From: Ferruginibacter sp.
Lineage (GTDB): Bacteria > Bacteroidota > Bacteroidia > Chitinophagales > Chitinophagaceae
Length of the DNA: 64,000 nt
Direction: 5' to 3'
NCBI GenBank assembly: GCA_025362235.1
Contig: JANYGZ010000016.1
Location: 124,001-188,000 of the forward strand
Shown: one piece after another, positions 35,857 to 44,611 of the stretch
Numbering within the stretch: the first letter of the stretch is position 1
Layout: each line of letters begins with the position of its first letter
Made by a program: the position numbers and the translations under genes
Notes under the pieces: model-generated
The model's database searches: none
Seen by the model: only the letters and a program-made list of their open reading frames with translations
What the model was told of the DNA's origin: nothing

Positions 35857-36750
35857 TTAAGAGAGGATATCTTTCTTTTTAAAAACCATAACGGCTGCAG
35901 TAACTAATAAAAAAATATGTGCTATCAATATGAATAAACTATTTCTGATAGCCGGCCAGTTTTCAAGGCTTCCCTTTATTGTTTTTCCATCAATATCAGT
36001 ACCGATATAAAAAAAACCTTTCCATCCAACAAGATAAGAAGTAAACAAAAAGGGCTTTATATTTTTATCGATGATGGGTACATTAATATTTGAGATAATG
36101 GTACATACAATAACTATACAAACTGTAGCAATGATGGGGCCTATTGAATTTTCTGCAAAAATTGAAAGCAATAAAGATAAAGCGGCAATTACAGTAAGTG
36201 CCACAGTTGCATAAGCAAAAGCTGCATAATAGCGCCACATTATATCATCACGGGTAATCAATAATATCTGCGACTCGTCTCCTTTGGTCCTGAATATAAG
36301 CATGTCGCCGATTCCAAAAATAAATAAGCTTACAAACAGTGCCGTTATCGCCATCCATAAAAGCAAAAAAATGGTAAACACTGTTGCTGCCGCAAATTTT
36401 ACCAGTATAATTTGTGTACGGCTTACAGGTTTTGAAATAAGCAATCGCAGTGTTCCCATATTGGCTTCTCCTGAAATAGAATCTGCCGCAATCAATGCTA
36501 TTAATATCGGTACTTGTATCAACAGTGTATTTAAAATAATGTAACACATAAAATAGCCGTTGATAGCCTGTACCCTGTCAAACGTAAAAGTATCTTTTAC
36601 GTTTTGCAGCATAAGGTCCATATAACTTTGCCCATCTACCTTAAAAGCAAATTGAAAAATAGATACAATAGCAGCTACCGCAATAAATGCAATATATGTT
36701 CTTGGTCTTTTGGATATTTTAAACAACTCAATTTGCAAAAGCTTCAACAT
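35857..36750 (-). CDS. ABC-2-type transporter permease
   Basis: The 297-residue protein starts MLKLLQIELFKISKRPRTYIAF, a typical ABC-2 opening, and has six hydrophobic segments: one near 18-36, a pair about 55-100 (INGYFMCYIILNTLLIQVPILIALI), then about 125-165, 190-210, 220-240 and 275-295. It pairs with the ATPase gene whose 3' end it overlaps by 23 bases, so translation is coupled. A longer reading frame would add 13 residues on the opposite side of that overlap and was not used. The product probably exports a substrate; none is identifiable. Confidence 0.85.
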   Translation of the reverse strand: MLKLLQIELFKISKRPRTYIAFIAVAAIVSIFQFAFKVDGQSYMDLMLQNVKDTFTFDRVQAINGYFMCYIILNTLLIQVPILIALIAADSISGEANMGTLRLLISKPVSRTQIILVKFAAATVFTIFLLLWMAITALFVSLFIFGIGDMLIFRTKGDESQILLITRDDIMWRYYAAFAYATVALTVIAALSLLLSIFAENSIGPIIATVCIVIVCTIISNINVPIIDKNIKPFLFTSYLVGWKGFFYIGTDIDGKTIKGSLENWPAIRNSLFILIAHIFLLVTAAVMVFKKKDILS

Positions 36751-37657
36751 GTCGGGATTGCATTGTAAGTGATAAAAAATAATTTTCAAGCGAATGGCTT
36801 GAGTTTACGGAGAGTATTTGCACTCCCATTGCTACCAGGTAGTTTATAAGTAAAGGCACTTCTGTTTTATTCATCATTAATTGCATCCCGGAATGCTGTT
36901 GTAAAAAAACAGCCCATTTACTCTGCAGCAATAATTGTTTTGAATGAGTATTGTTAAGGGTATCAATTTCTATAAATGTATGAGCCGGGTCTAATAGTTC
37001 GGCAACGTTTCCTTCTACTATTTTTTTGCCTTTATGAATAATTATCATTCGGTTGGCAATTAATTCTATTTCACTTAATATGTGAGAAGATATCAATACT
37101 GTTTTACCCATTTCCCTGCTAAGCCTTAAAATAAGATTGCGCATATCTGCAATACCCTGAGGATCGAGGCCATTGGTTGGTTCATCTAAAATAATCAATG
37201 CAGGGTTGTGTACCAATGCTACGGCTATTCCCAGGCGTTGCTTCATGCCCTGGCTAAAAGTTCTTACATAATCTTTTGCCCGTTCCTTTAGCCCTACCAT
37301 TTGCAATTGGTCCATTAGCAACTGTTTACTTACTTTAATACCGCTCATTTTGGCAAAGATGGAAAGGTTATCATAAGCAGATAAATATTTATATAAATCT
37401 GGTTTTTCAATTACAGCACCTATTTGTTGCAGAATTTGAGATCTGTGGGTAGAAAGTTTTTTTTCGAATAAATTAATCTCACCACTGGTAGGTTGTATAA
37501 GGGTAAGTAACATTCTTATTGTAGTTGATTTTCCTGCGCCATTTTGACCAAGAAAACCATATATGTCGCCCTGATTAACAGTAAATGAAAGGTCATTTAC
37601 TGCGTAAATATCATTAAATTTTTTTGAGAGATGATTAACCTCAATGATTAATGCCAT
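36728..37657 (-). CDS. ABC transporter ATP-binding protein
   Basis: The 309-residue ATPase has Walker A GQNGAGKST (37-45), Q-loop at QQIGAVIEKPDLY, signature FSQGMKQRLGIA, Walker B LIILDEPTNGLD and switch histidine in VLISSHILSE. The C-terminal 80 residues are an accessory part. Layout and gene pair match DrrA/NatA-like exporters of the ABC-2 family. The following permease gene overlaps by 23 bases. Upstream lies a TAnnTTTG box at 37674-37681. FSQGM instead of LSGGM is a common variant in this group. Confidence 0.93.
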   Translation of the reverse strand: MALIIEVNHLSKKFNDIYAVNDLSFTVNQGDIYGFLGQNGAGKSTTIRMLLTLIQPTSGEINLFEKKLSTHRSQILQQIGAVIEKPDLYKYLSAYDNLSIFAKMSGIKVSKQLLMDQLQMVGLKERAKDYVRTFSQGMKQRLGIAVALVHNPALIILDEPTNGLDPQGIADMRNLILRLSREMGKTVLISSHILSEIELIANRMIIIHKGKKIVEGNVAELLDPAHTFIEIDTLNNTHSKQLLLQSKWAVFLQQHSGMQLMMNKTEVPLLINYLVAMGVQILSVNSSHSLENYFLSLTMQSRHVEAFAN

Positions 37658-37673
37658 ACGTAAATATTAGTAC

Positions 37674-37681
37674 CAAAGTTA
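37674..37681 (-). promoter_or_regulatory. TAnnTTTG box for the ABC exporter operon
   Basis: TAACTTTG on the reverse strand ends 16 bases before the ATG at 37657. No TTG was found at -33. Confidence 0.4.
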
Positions 37682-37746
37682 GAACGGATAGCTGAACTAA
37701 TTGTTCATTAAAATTAAATGCTATTGAAAAAATTATTTAAAAAAAG

Positions 37747-37776
37747 TTGGTTTTCTAAAATAAAGTATTACTTTTG
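37747..37776 (+). promoter_or_regulatory. Full Bacteroidota promoter for the small secreted protein
   Basis: TTG at 37747-37749, a 19-base spacer and TACTTTTG at 37769-37776 match the primary sigma consensus exactly. The resulting leader is about 150 bases, G-poor and pyrimidine/A-rich. That points to strong expression. Confidence 0.75.
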
Positions 37777-37932
37777 TTTTAAGAAAGTCGCTTACCGCAC
37801 TATCTTACAATAACCACAAACATCTCTACAATTTTTTATTTCTTCCAATCCTACAGAATCACATACTCATTCCAATTTGCTGTGTATTAATCTAATTCAC
37901 TTAGTTTACTACTTATCTCAAATACACACAAG

Positions 37933-38367
37933 ATGAAAAAGATTCTTACATTTTTATTTGCATCACTTGCAATAATTTCTGTTAAAGCACAAAAAAATGC
38001 TGATATCGCTGTTCAACAAAGCACAGTAGCTTCTGAGTTCAAAACGAACAGTTTGGTTACCGAACCAACTGCAACATTTGTATCAGATAATAAGTTGCAG
38101 GGTACTGCTAAAAAAGGGCTTTCTATAATGCCTAATGCTGCTACAGGGGATATAAAAATTATATTTTCAACATTTCAGACAGCCGATGCAAAAATTGAGG
38201 TAATTGATGAAAAGGGAAAGAAAATTTTAGGACAATCTGCTGCATTAACTGCCGGAACTAACAGTATTAATGTTGATAATTTCCATTCTTTAAATGAAGG
38301 AACTTACACCATACAATTAACCAGTAATAACGAAACACATACTTCCAAATTTTTATATTGGAAATAA
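37933..38367 (+). CDS. Small secreted protein with T9SS-like C-terminal domain
   Basis: The 144-residue protein has a signal peptide (MKKILTFLFASLAIISVKAQ) and an uneven 45-residue region, then a C-terminal domain (about 65-144) that follows the T9SS-type sorting fold: LSIMPNAATGDIKIIFST, AKIEVIDEKGKKIL, GTNSINVDNFHSLNEGTYTIQLTSN. The end, FLYWK, is charged/aromatic. It is similar in build to the C-terminal half of the protein at 33128-33799. It has one of the best promoters in the window. The protein may be just a carrier of the sorting domain or an abundant surface/periplasmic component; no functional site is visible. Confidence 0.78.
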   Translation: MKKILTFLFASLAIISVKAQKNADIAVQQSTVASEFKTNSLVTEPTATFVSDNKLQGTAKKGLSIMPNAATGDIKIIFSTFQTADAKIEVIDEKGKKILGQSAALTAGTNSINVDNFHSLNEGTYTIQLTSNNETHTSKFLYWK

Positions 38368-38395
38368 ATTATAGATAACCAAGCACAAACAAAAT

Positions 38396-38423
38396 GCTCT
38401 TCTGTAACTGGGAGGGCTTTTTT
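38396..38423 (+). terminator. Terminator after the small secreted protein gene
   Basis: GCTCTTCT pairs with GGGAGGGC using several G-U pairs, with a six-base loop, and is followed by T6. It ends at the stop of the convergent regulator gene. Confidence 0.5.
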
Positions 38424-38724
38424 ATTGTTCTAAATTGTCAGTAGGGTTCATGTATGTTTGTAATGCCTTAAAGTATACTTCAAAAGCCTCAATACCTTGC
38501 TTAGTAATTTTACAAATTGTTTGTGGGTAGTTATTGCTGAATTGTTTTTTTACTTCTATATAGCCTGCCTCTTTTAGTTTATTAATTTGCACGCTAAGAT
38601 TACCGGAAGTGGCATTTGTTTTTTCTTTTAAAAAGATAAACTCCGCTTCCTTAACACTAATGAGCATGCTCATTACCGCTAACCGCAACTGTGAGTGTAA
38701 AATTGGATCCAGCTCTTTAAACAT
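38422..38724 (-). CDS. Winged-helix transcription regulator (HTH_34 type)
   Basis: The 100-residue protein is a MarR/ArsR-like winged helix: LDPILHSQLRLAVMSMLISVKEAEFIFLKEKTNATSGNLSVQINKLKEAGYIEVKKQFSN contains the helix-turn-helix (about residues 35-60) and the wing. It has no extra sensor domain. It is the last gene of the minus-strand cluster 42713-38422, whose other genes encode a TonB receptor and membrane proteins. It may control that cluster or report on the receptor's state, as HTH_34 regulators often lie with two-helix membrane proteins in Bacteroidota. Confidence 0.88.
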   Translation of the reverse strand: MFKELDPILHSQLRLAVMSMLISVKEAEFIFLKEKTNATSGNLSVQINKLKEAGYIEVKKQFSNNYPQTICKITKQGIEAFEVYFKALQTYMNPTDNLEQ

Positions 38725-38804
38725 TTGCTTTTATATTTTGGTATAGATTCCATAAAATAAATTTCGGGAAGTTGTAAAATTTATTAACGATTTTTTCCAT
38801 ACAA

Positions 38805-39392
38805 TTAATTAAGAGCAGTTTTTTTATATTTCATACGTAGCAAATATCCGGGAATGATATAACTTATTAAAATAGCGAATGCAGATATTAAAATGTTGGT
38901 ATCATAATCTAAATATGCAGAGCAAACAGCCAATATCCATGCGCCAATGCCGCCCAATACAAGTGGAGAAAATTTTATTAACCGCCCTGTTACAAAACAG
39001 CCAATAGCGTATAATAATATATAAAACGTAAACGCATTTTGATACCCAATTTTTATAAAAATAAAATACAATGCAAAATAAGTTATGCCAATACTTATCC
39101 ATAATTGCTCAATACTTTCCCCGATATAGGTTTTTACTTTTGTTATTTTACCTTTTTGAATACCCAAATAAACAGAACCTGCAATACCAATTATAATGAG
39201 CCCCCAGGCATAATAATGATACTGATAATGTACTACGTTTTTTAAAATATATTGCAGTATGCAAGCAGCAAAAACTACCCATCCCCATAACAGGAAAAAA
39301 ACGCTGCTGTCAGCAACAGCGTTTTTTGTTTTGTTTATCATTCCTTGAATCAAATCAATACTCTCTTTCGGTGAAAGATTTTCTGTTTGCAT
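38805..39392 (-). CDS. Unknown membrane protein of the receptor cluster
   Basis: The 195-residue protein has an amphipathic N-terminal helix (KESIDLIQGMINKTKN) and about six hydrophobic segments from residue 30 to 190 (FFLLWGWVVFAACILQYIL; YYAWGLIIIGIAGSVYLGI; IGITYFALYFIFI; TFYILLYAIGCFVTG; LGGIGAWILAVCSAYL; ILISAFAILISYIIPGYLL). No known family. It lies between the secreted protein and the regulator, 20 and 80 bases from them, in one direction. Function unknown. Confidence 0.72.
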   Translation of the reverse strand: MQTENLSPKESIDLIQGMINKTKNAVADSSVFFLLWGWVVFAACILQYILKNVVHYQYHYYAWGLIIIGIAGSVYLGIQKGKITKVKTYIGESIEQLWISIGITYFALYFIFIKIGYQNAFTFYILLYAIGCFVTGRLIKFSPLVLGGIGAWILAVCSAYLDYDTNILISAFAILISYIIPGYLLRMKYKKTALN

Positions 39393-39411
39393 AAAAATAT
39401 TTTTTAATAAT

Positions 39412-40053
39412 TTATTGACAGCCCTTTAATAAATTTTCTACCTGCGGCTTTCCCCAGTTAGGGTTTATATCACTTGCAGGTTTAAAGCTGCCATATTTGT
39501 CCATGGCTGTTTCCAATACTGGTTTTGCAGTTTTGCAACCGCCGCCAAATTGTTCGGGTGTATATACCAGACCCTGTCCTTTTAAATAATATGGCCGTGG
39601 GTTAGCAGGGTCCTGTTGCATTGCAGCTTCAATATTACTGCTGCTCGCCGGACCATACTCCTGCCATCTTTGCTGGGGGTTCACCATCATATGGCAACTG
39701 GCAATCATACTTTTAATACAGGAGATTTCTGAATTATTTGGTGATAGGGAATCTGCTTTTGCAATCAGTACAGCGGCCCTATCTGCAAAACCATCTATCT
39801 TATCTTTATCGTGTATTGTAAAGCCATAATTTACCTGGCAAAAAGCTGCATAATAATAGGGCAGCCATTGTGTTTTTTCCGCGGCGCCAATGCGTTCAAA
39901 ACTATTGGATAACGTTAACAGGTCAGGAGGGTTTTTAAAACTGGAATCAATTACGCTTAAATTTTTTTTCATGGCGGCAATATATTTTTCGCTTTGAGCG
40001 GATGCAATTACAGCAATGAATAACACCATTGTTGATAGAAATAATTTTTTCAT
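39412..40053 (-). CDS. Secreted TPR-like protein of the receptor cluster
   Basis: The 213-residue protein has a signal peptide (to about residue 19, IASAQ). The rest is alpha-helical with two repeat-like units, one from SFERIGAAEKTQWLPYYYAAFCQVNYGF and another with AMQQDPANPRPYYLKGQGLVYTPEQFGGG. Both resemble TPR-type helix pairs. The C-terminal motif NPNWGKPQVENLLKGC is typical of a Bacteroidota family without an assigned role. It sits 31 bases downstream of the 2TM protein gene. A periplasmic helper for the receptor is possible, but nothing confirms it. Confidence 0.72.
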   Translation of the reverse strand: MKKLFLSTMVLFIAVIASAQSEKYIAAMKKNLSVIDSSFKNPPDLLTLSNSFERIGAAEKTQWLPYYYAAFCQVNYGFTIHDKDKIDGFADRAAVLIAKADSLSPNNSEISCIKSMIASCHMMVNPQQRWQEYGPASSSNIEAAMQQDPANPRPYYLKGQGLVYTPEQFGGGCKTAKPVLETAMDKYGSFKPASDINPNWGKPQVENLLKGCQ

Positions 40054-40083
40054 TTTTTTAAGTTTGAAGAATGATGAATTGGT

Positions 40084-40383
40084 TTATTTTTTGTTTTTTA
40101 ATTTTTGATATTCTCTTTCGGTTAAATTTATTGTTTGAAAAACATAGACACCTGCAAAATGAAAGGCTAACCCAATGCCCCAGCCAAGCGTTGTCCATAT
40201 GGGCCATGGGTATTCATTCCAATTACCATAAACTGCATTTCCTGTAAAGAACCATAATGCCCATAAAAAAGCATTTACAATTATGTAAACCATTGCATGC
40301 CTTTTAAAGCCTGCTCTTTTTTGTGCAATCTCCCATAACTCAGGGTCTTTGCCTTCCGGAAACGGTTGTTGATAATGTGACAT
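40084..40383 (-). CDS. 2TM domain-containing protein
   Basis: The 99-residue protein has the pattern of the 2TM domain family: ELWEIAQKRAGFKRHAMVYIIVNAFLWALWFFTG, a loop with WPIWTTLGWGIGLAFHF, then a second helix and the charged end LTEREYQKLKNKK. It is an integral membrane protein with both ends facing the cytoplasm. The function of the family is unknown; it is often found beside sensor kinases and winged-helix regulators. A paralogue is at 57078-57353. It lies between the TonB receptor and the secreted protein genes. Confidence 0.88.
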   Translation of the reverse strand: MSHYQQPFPEGKDPELWEIAQKRAGFKRHAMVYIIVNAFLWALWFFTGNAVYGNWNEYPWPIWTTLGWGIGLAFHFAGVYVFQTINLTEREYQKLKNKK

Positions 40384-40451
40384 AATAAATTGTTTTTAAA
40401 AGTTTATTTGTTGCGCTATTCTTTATCATTGATGAATAACCTTTGTTTGCA

Positions 40452-42713
40452 TTAAAGATTATTATTTATTGCATCCTGTGTCCTGTCGATACCAAAACTT
40501 AAAAAGCATCCAATAAAAACAAACCGGCTGGCTGGTGGTGTTACTGCTTCTTTTCTGCTTCCATCATTACTGTAATTATAACTGTAAACCTGTTTTTGAC
40601 CCAAAACATTATTAATGCCCAAAACCCATACAACAAATGCCTTTGGATTTGTTTTGCCCAAATTTGGCAGGTAGTTTACACTAAAACTCATCAAATTATA
40701 ATTGATTGTTCTTCCCTGATCGGCTATACGGTATTTAGCCTGGGTAATATCATAAGAGATATTGTAATATGGCCTGCCTGTTGCAAAATTGTAGCTAAAA
40801 TTAAATCCTGTTTTCCAGGGCAGCATAAACTTTTTAAGCACAAAAGCTGCGGTATGATTTGCTGCAAAGGAAGGTTGAATTTCGGCGGGATAATTCAGGT
40901 AATTTCTTTTTGTATCCAGGTACGAATAGGAAAACCAATAATCAACATTTTTAATGGTCTTTTTATCTCTCCAAAAAAATTCAATGCCCTGCGCTTTGCC
41001 GTACCCGTTATTATTAACAGCTATTTCCCTGCCACTAATGCCGGGCGCTGTTTTATACAGGTCATCATATTTTTTATAAAATAATTCTGTTCTTAAGGTA
41101 TAGTTTTGTGTTTGTACGGTATACTGAAAAATATAGTGTGTTGCTTTTGAATAATCGATACTGGCAAACGTGGGTAATATTTTTCTTTCGGGGTTTTGAT
41201 AAAAAATACCATATGCAAAAGATGCCTGGCTTGCATTTGAAACTTTGTATGCCAGTGAAAGTCTTGGTGCTACATTCCATTTATTAATGAGTGCAGAATG
41301 TTCCAGGCGGCCACCAATTTTTGCAGCCAAGCTATTGGTAACATAAATATCTGTTTCCGCAAATGCTGCATAAATGTTATCAGTAACTTTTTCAGATAAC
41401 TTAGCTCCGTTAAATAAAGTATAGGTGGTTTTTTCGTTGCTGTAAAAATAATCACCACCGAAGCGAATGGCGGTTAAGCCTTTTAATTTTTTCTCAAACA
41501 CAAATCTTGCCTGCGCATAACTCGCCGTATTTATCAGTGAATAATTTTTATAGGCATAAAATACCGGGTTAGTAATAATTACTTTCTTATTATCAGCATC
41601 CTGTAATTCATTAGTAATATCATCCTTATTGGTACTAAAACTAATACCTGTATATATTTTCCAGCCATCTCCAAGCCATTTCTTCCAGTTGATATTTTGG
41701 TAGGTGTTTACATTTTGTAAGGCGAAGGCATTTTTCAAAACTATTGAGTCTATATCGGGGTTTCTAAAACCAACTTTATTTGTACTGAGGTAGCCGTAAT
41801 ATTTTAATAAACCGCCGTTTTTAGTTTTTATCCTAAAATTGGCATCTGCCTGGTGAGCTAACGGCACTTGGAAATAATCCTGCTTTTGTTTAATTACATT
41901 AAATGCCAGCCATAAATTAGTAAAGTTATAAGAAACGCCCCACGACGATTTTTTATCTTTCGACAAATGCTGAATGCCCCCACCAAGGCCAACTACTGAA
42001 ACACTCAAATCTGCCTGCGTTCTTTCAGGAAAATCATTGCTTTCTAATACCAGTGCCGCAGAAAGTGCCTGGCCATACAACGCCGAATACCCACCAGTAC
42101 TAAATACGGTTCCTTTAAATAAGAAGGGATTAAAGCGGCCCCTGGTAGCAATACCTGGTGTGCTGCTGTAAAAAAAATTATTCACCAAAAACCCATCCAT
42201 GTAAATTTTACTTTCAGTAGCTGTACCTCCCCGAACAAACAAACCTTCAGATTCGCCTACCTGCTGCGTACCAGGGAGTGATTTAAATGCACTGGTAACA
42301 TCGCCATTTGCACTTGGTGTAGTAACAATATCAATAGAACTTAACACAGCTCCTTTATTTTTATCGCTGGCTTCAAAAGAACCCGCAGAAATTACTACCG
42401 CCTTTAATTCGGTGATAAGTTCCTTCAAAGAGATATTTTGAACAATTGAGTCAGAACCTATAAGTAATTTTTGATATACTATATTAAAACCTGAAATTGT
42501 TACTTCCAGCTGCCTTTCTCCCTTCTCAGTTGTTGTAAACCTATAATTACCCAAAGAGTCAGTGGTTGCTCCATCATAAGAATTTAATAACGATACACTT
42601 ACCCCATATAATGGCTTATTTTTATCAGTTGTTACATGCCCCGAAATAGAAATTTGTGCCGAAACGATTCTAAAAAAGCCCAGAAGCATGATAATTAAAT
42701 ATAATTTTCTCAT
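40452..42713 (-). CDS. TonB-dependent outer-membrane receptor with N-terminal carboxypeptidase-like domain
   Basis: The 753-residue protein has a signal peptide (to about residue 19, RIVSAQ), a carboxypeptidase regulatory-like domain (about 20-95, ISGHVTTDKNKPLYGVSVSLLNS), then a plug domain (GAVLSSIDIVTTPSANGDVTSAFKSLPGTQQVGESEGLFVRGG at about 122-165) and a 22-strand beta-barrel. It takes up a large or scarce substrate with energy from TonB. It has no SusD partner, so it is not a classical polysaccharide utilisation pair. Metal chelates or peptides are possible substrates. Downstream genes form one transcription unit with it. Confidence 0.92.
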   Translation of the reverse strand: MRKLYLIIMLLGFFRIVSAQISISGHVTTDKNKPLYGVSVSLLNSYDGATTDSLGNYRFTTTEKGERQLEVTISGFNIVYQKLLIGSDSIVQNISLKELITELKAVVISAGSFEASDKNKGAVLSSIDIVTTPSANGDVTSAFKSLPGTQQVGESEGLFVRGGTATESKIYMDGFLVNNFFYSSTPGIATRGRFNPFLFKGTVFSTGGYSALYGQALSAALVLESNDFPERTQADLSVSVVGLGGGIQHLSKDKKSSWGVSYNFTNLWLAFNVIKQKQDYFQVPLAHQADANFRIKTKNGGLLKYYGYLSTNKVGFRNPDIDSIVLKNAFALQNVNTYQNINWKKWLGDGWKIYTGISFSTNKDDITNELQDADNKKVIITNPVFYAYKNYSLINTASYAQARFVFEKKLKGLTAIRFGGDYFYSNEKTTYTLFNGAKLSEKVTDNIYAAFAETDIYVTNSLAAKIGGRLEHSALINKWNVAPRLSLAYKVSNASQASFAYGIFYQNPERKILPTFASIDYSKATHYIFQYTVQTQNYTLRTELFYKKYDDLYKTAPGISGREIAVNNNGYGKAQGIEFFWRDKKTIKNVDYWFSYSYLDTKRNYLNYPAEIQPSFAANHTAAFVLKKFMLPWKTGFNFSYNFATGRPYYNISYDITQAKYRIADQGRTINYNLMSFSVNYLPNLGKTNPKAFVVWVLGINNVLGQKQVYSYNYSNDGSRKEAVTPPASRFVFIGCFLSFGIDRTQDAINNNL

Positions 42714-42982
42714 TACTTATAATTACATCACGAATGTAAAGTAATTTATTTTATAAATCAATTTATTTTTATAATTAATTATATTTTTCGGCTATGGATA
42801 AGGGTTAGTAATTTTAAAATAAACAATCGTAATATTTTGATTATCAATATATTAATATTATTTATTTAATAGCTAAAAACGCTATTGAAGCACTAAAAAC
42901 TTATTAACATCTCAAAAGATTTATTTTTTTATCTGTAGGCAAATTGTAATTTAGCAATAGAATTTAATGGGTTAGTAAGTAC
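42714..42982. other. AT-rich gap upstream of the receptor cluster
   Basis: No gene fits here. The reverse strand may hold the promoter of the receptor cluster (TTG about 42763, TACTTTAC about 42738). The forward strand may start a short RNA ending at the orphan terminator at 42983. Confidence 0.4.
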
Positions 42983-43014
42983 AAAGGGTTAGCAGAAATG
43001 CTAACCCTTTTACT
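42983..43014 (+). terminator. Orphan intrinsic terminator
   Basis: AAAGGGTTAGCA pairs perfectly with TGCTAACCCTTT around a GAAA tetraloop (12 pairs) and is followed by a T-rich tail. No plus-strand gene ends in front of it for over 4 kilobases. A short RNA transcribed from about 42955 is one explanation. Confidence 0.8.
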
Positions 43015-43194
43015 TTTGAGTAACTATTCATAATTTTCTTTCCCTGTTTTATCAGCATCATTATTTTGTCCAACTTCTACAAAAAAACTACGCTAAATAT
43101 GTAGCTGATCTTAATTGAAAAAAAGGACTAACTCGAATGCTGTGATACACAATAAAATAAATTGTACTAAAATTTTCCTTTTTACTTTTACAAC

Positions 43195-44577
43195 ATGAGT
43201 AAAACCAAGTCGGCTTTTTTTTGTCAAAGTTGTGGATATGAAAGCACTAAGTGGGTGGGTAAGTGTCCATCGTGCAATAACTGGAATACATTTGTAGAAG
43301 AAGTAATTATTAAAGGAAATGATAAAAAAGAAAATAACGAATGGAAAGAATACAATGGTACAGGAAAATTAAAAACAATATCCATTAATGATGTAAGCAG
43401 TGCAGAAGAAAAAAGAATTATTACAACAGATGCAGAAGTAAACCGTGTGTTGGGTGGTGGAATTGTTTTGGGAAGTATTGTGCTGGTTGCCGGCGAGCCG
43501 GGTATTGGTAAATCTACTTTGTTTTTACAAATTGGTTTACAACTAAAAGATGTAGTTACCTTGTATATAAGCGGAGAAGAAAGTGAACAGCAAATAAAAA
43601 TGCGTGCCGACCGTGTGGGTATTAAAAGCGATAATTTTTATTTGCTTACTGAAACGAATACACAAACCATCTTCCAGGAAATAAAAAAATTAAAACCGCA
43701 GTTGGTAATTGTTGACAGCATACAAACATTGCAATCCCCTTTTGTAGAAAGCGGCCCGGGCAGCGTAAGCCAGATAAGGGAATGTGCCGCAGAGCTACAG
43801 CGTTTTGCAAAAGAAACCAACACGCCTGTTTTTTTAATTGGTCATATCACCAAAGATGGCAATATAGCAGGACCAAAAATATTAGAGCACATGGTAGATA
43901 CTGTTTTACAGTTTGAAGGAGACCGCCATTATGCTTATCGTATTTTACGGACTTTAAAAAACCGTTTCGGCTCTACAGCAGAACTGGGTATTTATGAAAT
44001 GACGGGTGAAGGAATGAGGGCTGTAAACAACCCTTCTGAAATTTTAATTACACAAAAAGAAGAGCAGTTAAGTGGTATTGCCATTGCTGCTACCATTGAA
44101 GGAATAAGGCCACTGTTAATAGAAGGCCAGGCACTTGTAACCCAAAGCGTATATGGTACACCACAGCGAACAGTCAGCGGATTTGATTTACGGCGTTTAC
44201 AATTATTGTTAGCCGTACTTGAAAAACGTGGCGGCTTCCATTTTGGTGTTAAGGATGTATTTGTAAATATTGCCGGAGGTATAAAAGTAGAGGACCCTTC
44301 CATTGACCTGGCAATAGTTTGCGCCTTATTGAGCAGTTATGAAGATGTACCTATTAACCAGCATTACTGTTTTGCCGGCGAAGTTGGCTTAAGTGGTGAA
44401 ATAAGGGCTGTTAATAGGATTGAACAACGGATTGCAGAAGCTGAAAAACTTGGTTTCGAAAAAATAATTGTGAGTAAGTACAATGCAAAATCTTTAGGCA
44501 AAATAAAATCAGGGCAATCTGGTATTGAAGTTGTGCCCTTGGCAAAAGTGGAAGAACTATATCAGTATTTATTTTAA
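43195..44577 (+). CDS. radA: DNA repair protein RadA
   Basis: The 460-residue protein has an N-terminal zinc finger (C10-x2-C13, C24-x2-C27), a RecA-like ATPase core with Walker A GEPGIGKST (100-108), Walker B LVIVDSIQTL, the RadA-specific KNRFG motif (LKNRFGSTAELGIYEM) and a Lon-like C-terminal domain (SIDLAIVCALLSSYEDVP, FAGEVGLSGEIRAVNRI). It aids branch migration during homologous recombination. All key residues are present. The sequence TACTTTTA CAAC stands directly before the ATG. The next gene follows after a gap of 34 bases. Confidence 0.97.
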   Translation: MSKTKSAFFCQSCGYESTKWVGKCPSCNNWNTFVEEVIIKGNDKKENNEWKEYNGTGKLKTISINDVSSAEEKRIITTDAEVNRVLGGGIVLGSIVLVAGEPGIGKSTLFLQIGLQLKDVVTLYISGEESEQQIKMRADRVGIKSDNFYLLTETNTQTIFQEIKKLKPQLVIVDSIQTLQSPFVESGPGSVSQIRECAAELQRFAKETNTPVFLIGHITKDGNIAGPKILEHMVDTVLQFEGDRHYAYRILRTLKNRFGSTAELGIYEMTGEGMRAVNNPSEILITQKEEQLSGIAIAATIEGIRPLLIEGQALVTQSVYGTPQRTVSGFDLRRLQLLLAVLEKRGGFHFGVKDVFVNIAGGIKVEDPSIDLAIVCALLSSYEDVPINQHYCFAGEVGLSGEIRAVNRIEQRIAEAEKLGFEKIIVSKYNAKSLGKIKSGQSGIEVVPLAKVEELYQYLF

Positions 44578-44611
44578 AAATAAACGATTTAATACTTTAA
44601 CTTGTTACAGT

